This document shows positions 1 to 6,991 of a DNA stretch of 16,512 nt, piece by piece. Where the stretch lies: assembly GCA_018672815.1 (NCBI GenBank), contig JABHDX010000119.1:1-16512 (forward strand). Direction: 5' to 3'. Under the pieces are notes generated by a model that searched no databases, had not been told where the DNA came from, and was given only the letters and a program-made list of their open reading frames with translations. Every line of letters starts with the position of its first letter. Positions within the stretch are counted from its first letter, which is position 1. The translations under genes were made by a program, and so were the position numbers. This DNA is from Gammaproteobacteria bacterium (GTDB lineage: Bacteria; Pseudomonadota; Gammaproteobacteria; UBA11654).

Positions 1-465
1 AATACTATGTTCTTAAATGCTGCCCTCGCCTATGAAGCATTATCAGATAAAATGAAGAAATTCTTATCTAAACTTAAAGCGGTTCATTCTATTGTAAAAA
101 CAATGAACAATGATGAGCTATTGGATAGTAATTCACTAAAGAGATTTATCATGATGAATGAAAAACTGCCACCAATTGAACATCCTGTTATCAGAACGCA
201 TCCTGAAACTGGAAAGAAATTAATATTTGTAAATGAAATATTTACATCTCATATTTGTGGCTTAAATACAAATGAAAGTGATTCAATTTTGCAGTTCCTA
301 TACAGACATATTCACAACCCTAATTTTCAGTGTCGGTTTATTTGGCAACAAAATTCAATTGCATTGTGGGATAATCAGATCACTCAGCACTATGCAGTTG
401 CAGACTATAGCAGTCTTAGAACGATGCACAGACTGACTGTTGATGGAACCCATAAACCAAGGTAA
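1..465 (+). CDS. TauD/TfdA-family 2-oxoglutarate dioxygenase, C-terminal part (5' truncated by window)
   Basis: This is the C-terminal part of a non-heme Fe(II)/2-oxoglutarate-dependent dioxygenase of the TauD/TfdA family. Members hydroxylate small sulfonates, herbicides or amino-acid-like substrates. The reading frame is open from base 1, and the ATG at 7 lies inside the conserved stretch before AYEALS, so the true start is upstream of the window. The visible part contains HPVIRTHPETGKK, the FVNEIFTSHICGL core and WDNQITQHYAVADY. The distal iron-ligand His is about visible residue 130. The MHRLT segment carries the Arg (about 144) that binds the 2-oxoglutarate carboxylate. The proximal HxD pair lies outside the window. 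The gene ends 5 bases before the aldo/keto reductase start, so the two are probably co-transcribed. The substrate cannot be read from this fragment. Confidence 0.93.
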   Translation, partial: NTMFLNAALAYEALSDKMKKFLSKLKAVHSIVKTMNNDELLDSNSLKRFIMMNEKLPPIEHPVIRTHPETGKKLIFVNEIFTSHICGLNTNESDSILQFLYRHIHNPNFQCRFIWQQNSIALWDNQITQHYAVADYSSLRTMHRLTVDGTHKPR

Positions 466-470
466 ATAAT

Positions 471-1415
471 ATGAAATACAATCTATTAGGCAATTCAGAT
501 TTAAATGTATCAGTAATCACTTTAGGTGCACTCAACTTTGGCTCATTCTGTGATGAAGAAACAAGTATTAATACTATACGAGCTGCGATTGATAATGGAG
601 TAAATTGTATTGATACAGCCCCAACTTATGGAGGAATGCGAGGTAATTCTGAAGAAATTACAGCAAAAGCAATCAAAAATGATCGCGATAAAATTATTAT
701 TGCAACTAAGTTTGGTACTGATCCATCTACTGGAAGATCTTCGATTAAAGGTGGAGGTACAAAAAAATATATTACTCATGCTGTTGAAGAGAGCTTAAAA
801 CGATTAGGCACTGATTATATCGATCTATATCAAATGCATTTTCCTGATAATGAGACACCCATAGATGAGACATTAGAGGCCTTACATGAGTTAATTCAAT
901 CAGGAAAAATACGATATATAGGTTCTTCTAGCTTTGCCTCATGGCAAATATCAGAAGCTGGTTGGACAGCTGTAACTAAAGAATTTAATCAATTTATCTC
1001 CATGCAAAATCGATACAGTATCTTAAACAGAGACATGGAAAAAGAAATTGTACCTGTCTGTAAGAAACACAATGTTAGCCTCTTACCTTTTTTTCCATTA
1101 GAAAGTGGATTGCTAACAGGAAAATTTAAAAGGAATGAAGAGCCTCCAAAAGGAACAAGGCTAGCCTTATGGAAAGGTGCTTTCTCATCAGAAAGTAAAT
1201 TCGATACCATTGATAAAATTAATGAATTTGGTAAAAAAATAAATAGAAATCTACTTGAGATCTCATTAGCATGGGTCGCACAACAAGATCAAGTTGGGTC
1301 AGTTTTGGTTGGTGCTACTAGTCCAGATCAAATAAAGCAAAACATCGATGCTATTTCATGGGAAATGACTGAAAGTGAGTTAGAAGAAGTTAATAAAGCC
1401 GTTCTAGGTAATTAG
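471..1415 (+). CDS. Aldo/keto reductase
   Basis: This 314-residue NADPH-dependent oxidoreductase has the aldo/keto reductase TIM-barrel fold and is probably cytosolic. The catalytic tetrad is visible: Asp48 and Tyr53 in CIDTAPTYG, Lys80 in ATKFG and His123 in YQMHFPD. The C-terminal cofactor-binding part has VGATSPDQIKQNI, the usual family ending. Length is normal. The ATG at 471 follows the dioxygenase stop by 5 bases, and an AAGG overlapping that stop can serve as ribosome binding site. It closely resembles the family annotated as general stress or L-glyceraldehyde 3-phosphate-type reductases, but the natural substrate is unknown. It sits between a TauD-like dioxygenase and a MOSC protein in a tight same-strand group. 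Confidence 0.93.
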   Translation: MKYNLLGNSDLNVSVITLGALNFGSFCDEETSINTIRAAIDNGVNCIDTAPTYGGMRGNSEEITAKAIKNDRDKIIIATKFGTDPSTGRSSIKGGGTKKYITHAVEESLKRLGTDYIDLYQMHFPDNETPIDETLEALHELIQSGKIRYIGSSSFASWQISEAGWTAVTKEFNQFISMQNRYSILNRDMEKEIVPVCKKHNVSLLPFFPLESGLLTGKFKRNEEPPKGTRLALWKGAFSSESKFDTIDKINEFGKKINRNLLEISLAWVAQQDQVGSVLVGATSPDQIKQNIDAISWEMTESELEEVNKAVLGN

Positions 1416-1877
1416 ATGTCAAATTATATTGGTCAAGTTATTGGTATTGCTAGGAGAAAGACAAAAAGAGCAAGAATGGAGACACTCACCCAAGGCACTA
1501 TTAGCAATGATCATGGTTTAGAAGGCGACTTTAGAGGTAAACCAGGTCCAAGACAATTCAGCATATTAACCGAAGAAGGTTGGAAAGAAGCTTGTAAAGA
1601 GCTATCACAAGAGCTTGATTGGACTATAAGAAGAGCCAATTTATTTATTAAAGGGTTGGATTTAAAAAAAACTGTAGGAAAGCAGCTTTCTATCGGAACA
1701 GTCACATTTGAGATCACCGATGAACTGGATCCATGCAGCAGAATGGAAGAGCAAGTCACTGGGCTTAAAAAAGCATTGACTGATAATTGGAGAGGTGGAA
1801 TATTATGTCGTGTAATTAGTGGAGGCACTATAAATATTGATGATAGAATTACTTTGGAAGAGACTCCGATTTCATAA
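1416..1877 (+). CDS. MOSC domain-containing protein
   Basis: This 153-residue stand-alone MOSC domain is related to the C-terminal domain of molybdenum cofactor sulfurase. MOSC proteins are thought to bind sulfur or Moco through a conserved cysteine. Visible signatures are GLEGDFRG and PRQFSIL near residues 34-51, RRANLFIKG near 72-80, the TDELDPCSRME segment with Cys107, and WRGGILCRVISGG near the end. The ATG immediately follows the TAG of the aldo/keto reductase with no spacer, which suggests translational coupling. Only 28 bases separate its stop from the proposed start of murE, so this metabolic group may be transcribed together with the mur ligases. The biochemical role is not known. 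Confidence 0.88.
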   Translation: MSNYIGQVIGIARRKTKRARMETLTQGTISNDHGLEGDFRGKPGPRQFSILTEEGWKEACKELSQELDWTIRRANLFIKGLDLKKTVGKQLSIGTVTFEITDELDPCSRMEEQVTGLKKALTDNWRGGILCRVISGGTINIDDRITLEETPIS

Positions 1878-1893
1878 AATATTTTAGACAACA

Positions 1894-1908
1894 AAGAAGA
1901 ATACAATC
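1894..1908 (+). promoter_or_regulatory. Ribosome binding site and ATC initiation codon proposed for murE
   Basis: AAGAAG at 1894-1899 is followed by a 6-base spacer and ATC at 1906. The in-frame TAG at 1885 limits any start to the 1888-2302 interval. No ATG, GTG or TTG occurs in the murE frame in that interval. ATC gives a protein whose landmark residues fall at nearly the same numbers as in E. coli MurE. The exact codon is inference; that the start lies in this short region is much firmer. Confidence 0.55.
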
Positions 1909-3384
1909 AAACCATTAAAGAAGACTAAATCTCTTTCAGAGATATTAAATATAAATACAAAAAATATTCCGATTACAAATATTTTTGATAACACGATTAA
2001 TGCTAAAAAAAATGGTCTGTTTATTGCTCGCAAAGGATATCAACATCATGGTTTAGATTTTTTAAAAGTACTTAATAAAAATAATGTCTCAGCCATAGTC
2101 TTTGATAAGGAAGATGAGAAAAAATTAGACAGCCTAACAGAAGGTATCTTTGTCCAACCTGTCAAAGACTTAGAAAGAAAAATTGGGTCCATTAGCAAAA
2201 ATTTTTTTAATTATGACGATAGTAATACAAAAATAACAGCTATCACTGGCACTAATGGAAAAACTACATCAAGCCATCTTGTTCACCAAGCTATTAAACT
2301 AATGAATAAAAAATCAGCCTTCATAGGAACATTAGGCTATGGAATAGAAGAACCTTATCAACAAACCTCTCTTACAACTCCTAATTGTATAGACTTACAT
2401 GAAATTATTAATGATTTAATCAAAAAAAATATTGAGTATATTACTCTAGAAGCATCCTCACATGGGCTATCACAGAATCGTTTGTCTGAAATCAATATAT
2501 CAACTGCAGCATTCACTAATCTGACTCACGATCATTTGGATTACCACAGAAATATAAAAGAATATGAAAACTCTAAACTTAAGTTATTCAATGAATTTCC
2601 TATTAAGAAAGCAGTTATTAACATTGATAACTATTTTGGGAAATATATTTCTAAAGCAATCTCTGGAGATATCGATAAATTAGACGTCTCCTTAGAAAAA
2701 TCAACTTCTTCAAACTCTTTAGTCAAAGGATGTATTATTAAAAATGATCACAATGGTTTGGTTATTGATATACAAAGTGACTTTGGAAATGGACAGATAG
2801 AGAGTCCGTTAATTGGTAGATTCAATGCCGAAAATCTGCTTCTATCAGTGGCAATACTGTTAAGTGAAGACTTTCAATTTGATGCAATCATAGATGTATT
2901 ACAAGACACACCCCTACCCTGCGGAAGAATGCAATTATTCCATGGATATGACAAACAAAAAATCATCATCGATTATGCCCATTCTCCAGATGCAATGGAG
3001 AATTGCCTTAAGTCTATAAAAGAAATTTATTATGGAAAAGTATGTGTAGTATTTGGATGCGGTGGTGATAGAGACCATAAAAAGAGATCCTTAATGGGAG
3101 CTGTGGCAGAAAAATATGCTGATGAAATTATTATCACAGACGATAACCCTAGAACAGAATCATCAGACCATATAATTGATGACATTTTGAAAGGGATTAA
3201 CAATAAAAAAAGAACTCAAAGTATACCTGATAGGTACGAGGCTATTCTTTATGCTATAAAAAACTCTAGTTACAATGATATTGTTCTAATATGTGGCAAA
3301 GGCCATGAAAATAAACAAATCTATAAGCAAATATATAAATTCTCAGATCAAGAGTGTGTAGAAGAAATATTAAAAAATAAGTAA
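1906..3384 (+). CDS. murE: UDP-N-acetylmuramoyl-tripeptide synthetase (meso-DAP adding)
   Basis: MurE is the cytoplasmic ATP-dependent ligase that adds meso-diaminopimelate to UDP-MurNAc-L-Ala-D-Glu. From the proposed ATC start it is 492 residues, the usual length. The P-loop GTNGKT is at 115-120, the carbamylated lysine of SKLKLF at about 224, and DDNPR places DNPR at 413-416, the motif associated with meso-DAP rather than lysine. These positions match E. coli MurE almost exactly, so the N-terminal UDP-binding domain encoded before the first ATG (2302) is real. ARKGYQHHGLDFL is recognisable in that domain. The region is uninterrupted, with no sign of a frameshift. murD follows after 24 bases in the same frame. 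murF and mraY, the usual next genes, are absent here. Confidence 0.93.
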   Translation: MKPLKKTKSLSEILNINTKNIPITNIFDNTINAKKNGLFIARKGYQHHGLDFLKVLNKNNVSAIVFDKEDEKKLDSLTEGIFVQPVKDLERKIGSISKNFFNYDDSNTKITAITGTNGKTTSSHLVHQAIKLMNKKSAFIGTLGYGIEEPYQQTSLTTPNCIDLHEIINDLIKKNIEYITLEASSHGLSQNRLSEINISTAAFTNLTHDHLDYHRNIKEYENSKLKLFNEFPIKKAVINIDNYFGKYISKAISGDIDKLDVSLEKSTSSNSLVKGCIIKNDHNGLVIDIQSDFGNGQIESPLIGRFNAENLLLSVAILLSEDFQFDAIIDVLQDTPLPCGRMQLFHGYDKQKIIIDYAHSPDAMENCLKSIKEIYYGKVCVVFGCGGDRDHKKRSLMGAVAEKYADEIIITDDNPRTESSDHIIDDILKGINNKKRTQSIPDRYEAILYAIKNSSYNDIVLICGKGHENKQIYKQIYKFSDQECVEEILKNK

Positions 3385-3396
3385 TTAAATATCACA

Positions 3397-3411
3397 GAAG
3401 GACTTTCAATA
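3397..3411 (+). promoter_or_regulatory. Shine-Dalgarno and ATA initiation codon proposed for murD
   Basis: GAAGGA at 3397-3402 is followed by a 6-base spacer and ATA at 3409. This is the best ribosome-binding arrangement in the murE-murD gap. The frame contains no ATG, GTG or TTG between the murE stop (3382-3384) and the ATG at 3634, which lies well inside the MurD N-terminal domain. ATC at 3391 lies upstream of the Shine-Dalgarno and is less likely. Confidence 0.65.
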
Positions 3412-4764
3412 AAAACACTTAAACAAACAATTAGTTCTTTTCAGTCTGAGAAGATTTTAGTCATTGGTTTAGGAGAAACTGGCTTATCTTATGCAAATTT
3501 TTTTGCTGATAAAGAAATTCCTCTTATTTTTTATGATGATAATAAGTTCCCAAGAAAATTAAATCAGATTAGACACCTATATCCAGATGCAAATTATTAC
3601 TTAGACGGCAACATATGTACTGAGAATTTCACCATGGTATTGATATCACCTGGTATTTCTCCATCGCATGAGTTAATTCAACAGATAACTGAGAAAAGCA
3701 TACCAATCCTGACCGATTTAGATATTTTCTGCTCATTCAATGATGCAAAAAAAATCATTATCACGGGCACAAATGGAAAAACTACAGTAGCAACTATAAT
3801 TCATAAAATCCTTTCCTCTGCTGGGATTGCTAGTGTTTTAGGAGGTAATATATTTCCACCTATATTAGATTTAATAAATAAAAAGGGTGATATTTTTGTA
3901 ATTGAAGCTTCTAGTTTTCAACTCCATTATTCAAATAATATTCATGCAAATATCTCAGTTATTCTTAATATTTGCGAAGATCATTTGGATTGGCATCCAT
4001 CCTTTGATGACTATAAAAAAGCAAAATTAAAACTTACTAATTGCTCTGATGAGATGGTCATAAATACAGATGATGATATCACTCTTGATAATTCTAATAT
4101 TCTCAATGTCTTAAATTATGGAATTGAAAATCAAGAAAGAGCTGATTTCACATTTGATAAAACAAAAGAGTCATCAACAATTACATTGCAACAAGAAAAA
4201 TATCTAACGATTAATAACCCTTATCTAGATTTTTATCATAATAAGAGTAATCTTCTTGCTATCACTTGTATTTGCCACTTACTGAATATTGATAAGAATA
4301 TTTTAAAAATGGAATTAGAAAACTTCAATGGCTTACCACATCGAATGGAAACAATTACAACCAATGATAATATTCAATGGATCAATGATTCAAAATCAAC
4401 AAATTCATCTTCACTCTATGCAGCAATTAGCAGTTTTAAAAGAAATACTACCTTAATCATGGGTGGAGATGATAAAGGTTCTAAGTTCAATCAATTGCAT
4501 ATAAATCTAAGAAAATCCTCTGTTAAAAAAATAATTCTAATTGGTAAGAGCAAAAAACGATTTCTATCAATTTTAGGAAGTGAATTTAATTGTTCTATGG
4601 CTAATAATTTAGAAGAAGCAGTGAAAATAGCATCAAATTTAGCTGAAACAAGTGAGATTGTCCTCTTTTCACCGGGTTGTTCTAGTAAAGATATGTTTAT
4701 AGACTATATAGACCGAGGTAATTGTTTTATAGAATCTATTAATAATTATTCTTCAAAAATATGA
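3409..4764 (+). CDS. murD: UDP-N-acetylmuramoylalanine--D-glutamate ligase
   Basis: MurD adds D-glutamate to UDP-MurNAc-L-Ala in the cytoplasm. From ATA at 3409 the product is 451 residues, close to the family norm of about 440. The N-terminal domain has the Rossmann-like VIGLGETGLSYA near residue 20 and LISPGIS near 77. The central domain has GTNGKT at 120-125, EASSFQL, and ICEDHLDWH followed by DYKKAKLKL with the lysine to be carbamylated. The C-terminal domain has NGLPHRME, WINDSKSTN, GGDDKGS and SPGCSSKDMF. Starting at the first ATG (3634) would delete about 75 residues, including the glycine-rich UDP-binding loop. Its TGA overlaps the murC ATG by 4 bases. The usual dcw neighbours mraY and ftsW are missing. 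Confidence 0.93.
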   Translation: MKTLKQTISSFQSEKILVIGLGETGLSYANFFADKEIPLIFYDDNKFPRKLNQIRHLYPDANYYLDGNICTENFTMVLISPGISPSHELIQQITEKSIPILTDLDIFCSFNDAKKIIITGTNGKTTVATIIHKILSSAGIASVLGGNIFPPILDLINKKGDIFVIEASSFQLHYSNNIHANISVILNICEDHLDWHPSFDDYKKAKLKLTNCSDEMVINTDDDITLDNSNILNVLNYGIENQERADFTFDKTKESSTITLQQEKYLTINNPYLDFYHNKSNLLAITCICHLLNIDKNILKMELENFNGLPHRMETITTNDNIQWINDSKSTNSSSLYAAISSFKRNTTLIMGGDDKGSKFNQLHINLRKSSVKKIILIGKSKKRFLSILGSEFNCSMANNLEEAVKIASNLAETSEIVLFSPGCSSKDMFIDYIDRGNCFIESINNYSSKI

Positions 4765-6164
4765 ATCACCTTTCTCAGATGCAGCATATCCATATGATTG
4801 GTATTGGAGGTGTTGGCATGTCTGGTATAGCTGAACTCATGATGAATATGTCATTTAATGTTTCTGGTTCTGATATCACAAATAATTATTCAGTAAAAAG
4901 GTTAATAGATATTGGAATACCAGTAACAATTGGACATGATAAAAAAAATATTATAAATGCAGACATTGTTGTTTATTCATCAGCAATAAATAAAGAAAAC
5001 TGTGAAATATTGGCTGCACAATCAAGCAATATCCCTTTAATAAAAAGAGCTGAATTACTATCATATTTAATGGATCTAAAAAAAGGTATTACCATATCAG
5101 GGTCACATGGCAAAACTACAACAACCTCGGTTCTAGCACATATATTTTCAGAAGCAGGATTGGATCCAACTTATGTTATTGGAGGAAAATTAAAAAGTGA
5201 CCATGGTAATTCTAGATTTGGACTTGGAGACTACTTCATTTCTGAAACCGATGAGAGTGACAAATCTTTTCTATACTTCAATCCATTGTTTTCAATAATA
5301 ACTAATATTGATCGGGATCATTTGGAGTCATACAACAATAGTATGAATGAATTAGAAAATGCTTTCATAGAACAAGCAAATAATACAGCTTTAGAAGGTT
5401 ATGTAATAGTCTGCAATGATGATATTAGATCAAAATCAATTATCAATAAGATCAATAGAAAAATAATATCTTATGGCTTTTCCGATGACTCAGATATTAG
5501 AGCAAGCAATTATAGATGTGGCGTAAACACAAGTACTTTTAATGTAACGATCCATAGAAAAACAATGACATTTCCAATAGAAACAAGCCTGACTGGGAGA
5601 CATAATGCTCTAAATATTCTTGCAGCAATAGCAATAGCTTACAAGCTTGATATAAGTATTGAAGATACTCAAAATGCTCTAAGATCTTTTTCAGGTATTT
5701 CAAGACGACTCGAACTCATAGGTGAATACATAAAGAAAAAAGTGATTCTGATTGACGACTATGGACATCATCCAACAGAAATAAGTAATACATTAAATAC
5801 TGTCAGAGATATGTGGCCTAATAAAAGAATCAACTTGATTTTTCAACCACATCGATATTCAAGAACTAAAGACCTTTTAGAACAATATATAAATGTCCTT
5901 AACGATACCGATTATCTTTACTTACTTGATATTTATGCAGCTGGAGAAAAAACAATTGAAGGAATTGAAAGCAAAATACTTATAAAAAAACTTCATGAAT
6001 ATTCTTCAAGATTTAAAGGGATTTATATTAAGAATAAAACAGATTTAATATCTAAGATTGAAGCAGCTGAATTTAAGAATGATGTCTTATTAGTTATGGG
6101 TGCAGGAAGCATAGGAACATATGCTGCAGAGATTCATACACTGCTCGCAAAAAAATATAAATAG
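4761..6164 (+). CDS. murC: UDP-N-acetylmuramate--L-alanine ligase
   Basis: MurC attaches the first residue, L-alanine, to UDP-MurNAc. At 467 residues it is slightly shorter than E. coli MurC (491) because of a short N-terminus. The UDP-binding loop IHMIGIGGVGMSGIAEL is at 10-26, and VSGSDI follows. The ATP P-loop GSHGKTTTT is near 114. ETDESD, NIDRDHLE and GRHNALN belong to the central domain. DDYGHHPTEI and FQPHRYSRT mark the C-terminal domain. The ATG lies within the ATGA overlap with murD, which indicates translational coupling. In most gammaproteobacteria murG precedes murC and ddl follows it; here murD precedes and dapF follows, so the cluster is condensed around the soluble ligases and DAP supply. 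Confidence 0.96.
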   Translation: MNHLSQMQHIHMIGIGGVGMSGIAELMMNMSFNVSGSDITNNYSVKRLIDIGIPVTIGHDKKNIINADIVVYSSAINKENCEILAAQSSNIPLIKRAELLSYLMDLKKGITISGSHGKTTTTSVLAHIFSEAGLDPTYVIGGKLKSDHGNSRFGLGDYFISETDESDKSFLYFNPLFSIITNIDRDHLESYNNSMNELENAFIEQANNTALEGYVIVCNDDIRSKSIINKINRKIISYGFSDDSDIRASNYRCGVNTSTFNVTIHRKTMTFPIETSLTGRHNALNILAAIAIAYKLDISIEDTQNALRSFSGISRRLELIGEYIKKKVILIDDYGHHPTEISNTLNTVRDMWPNKRINLIFQPHRYSRTKDLLEQYINVLNDTDYLYLLDIYAAGEKTIEGIESKILIKKLHEYSSRFKGIYIKNKTDLISKIEAAEFKNDVLLVMGAGSIGTYAAEIHTLLAKKYK

Positions 6165-6169
6165 AAAAA

Positions 6170-6991
6170 GTGAAAATTAATAAATATTCATCCTTGGGCA
6201 ATGACATAATTCTAGTGCAATCATCTAAACAAGATTTAGTAGCAAATAGCTCAACTATTCATAAATTATTAATGAATAAAAATATTAAGTATGACCAGTG
6301 GATATCTGTTAAGGCATTAGTTGACACTCAAAATAACTTTGGGGTAACTATTTTTAATCAAGATGGAAGTTCAGCTGAGAATTGTATGAATGGTGCACTA
6401 TGCCTAGCTAAACACCTAGAAAAATCTTCCAAAGATTTAAAAAAAGAATTCAATATTAAAACTGTTTTTGGACAATGGATTATTCGATCATTAAAAAAAG
6501 ACAGTTACTCAGTAAAAATGAAACTGCCCATCGCTACAATTTTGAATCAAAGAACAGTAGAAAAGAATGGCCTAGATCAGTGCAATATATCTTTATCAAA
6601 TAATACCAACATTAATTTGTCATTGATCAACATGGGTAATCCACACGCTGTATTTTTCTCTAAGGACATTAAATCAATTCCATTGATCTCATGGGGTGAA
6701 GACTTGCAACAATCAAAATACTTCCCTAATGGGGTCAATTTAAGCCTTGCAGTGATTAAAAATAGAAAACAATTACATTTGAGAATATATGAACGAGGCG
6801 TTGGAGAAACAAAGTCTTGTGGAAGTGCAGCATGTGCTTCAGTTATGACTGGAATTAGGAATGGATATTTAGATCACAAAGTTTCTGTAGTTTTTAAAAA
6901 TGGAACACTAAATATTAGTTATGATCAAAACAAAAATATGATTGAAGTCATTGGCTCAGTTGATGATTTAGGTGAAATCTGTACAGATTAA
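6170..6991 (+). CDS. dapF: Diaminopimelate epimerase (divergent active-site loops)
   Basis: DapF interconverts LL- and meso-diaminopimelate, giving the form MurE uses. The 273-residue product starts at GTG 6170, 5 bases after murC, without a clear Shine-Dalgarno. The two catalytic cysteines are present at 72 and 217, matching E. coli Cys73 and Cys217. Asn11 in LGNDI, Gln43 in YDQW, FNQDGS, MGNPHAV and YERG are also kept. The loops around both cysteines are unusual: the normal CGNGxR reads CMNGAL, and CGSGAC reads CGSAAC. Family membership is secure; whether activity is fully normal is not. The position beside murC and opposite the dap operon supports the DAP role. Its stop overlaps the 3' end of the converging hydrolase gene by 4 bases. 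Confidence 0.9.
   Translation: MKINKYSSLGNDIILVQSSKQDLVANSSTIHKLLMNKNIKYDQWISVKALVDTQNNFGVTIFNQDGSSAENCMNGALCLAKHLEKSSKDLKKEFNIKTVFGQWIIRSLKKDSYSVKMKLPIATILNQRTVEKNGLDQCNISLSNNTNINLSLINMGNPHAVFFSKDIKSIPLISWGEDLQQSKYFPNGVNLSLAVIKNRKQLHLRIYERGVGETKSCGSAACASVMTGIRNGYLDHKVSVVFKNGTLNISYDQNKNMIEVIGSVDDLGEICTD

Noticed and set aside
543..779. 78-codon minus-strand frame inside the aldo/keto reductase
   Set aside because: Shadow of the reductase coding sequence; low-complexity composition and no ribosome binding site.
1511..1906. 131-codon minus-strand frame over the MOSC gene
   Set aside because: Opposite-strand shadow of a recognised MOSC domain with no family features of its own.
1878..2301. Frameshift as explanation for the missing murE start
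   Set aside because: The other two frames contain no ATG near the expected N-terminus; the ATG at 2000 runs into a stop after 18 codons, and the MurE frame itself is continuous from 1888.
2302..3384. murE as a 360-residue protein starting at ATG 2302
   Set aside because: It would lack the N-terminal domain and the GTNGKT P-loop, both plainly encoded in the same open frame just upstream.
3634..4764. murD as a 376-residue protein starting at ATG 3634
   Set aside because: It would lose the glycine-rich UDP-binding loop, which is encoded in frame upstream behind a good ribosome binding site.
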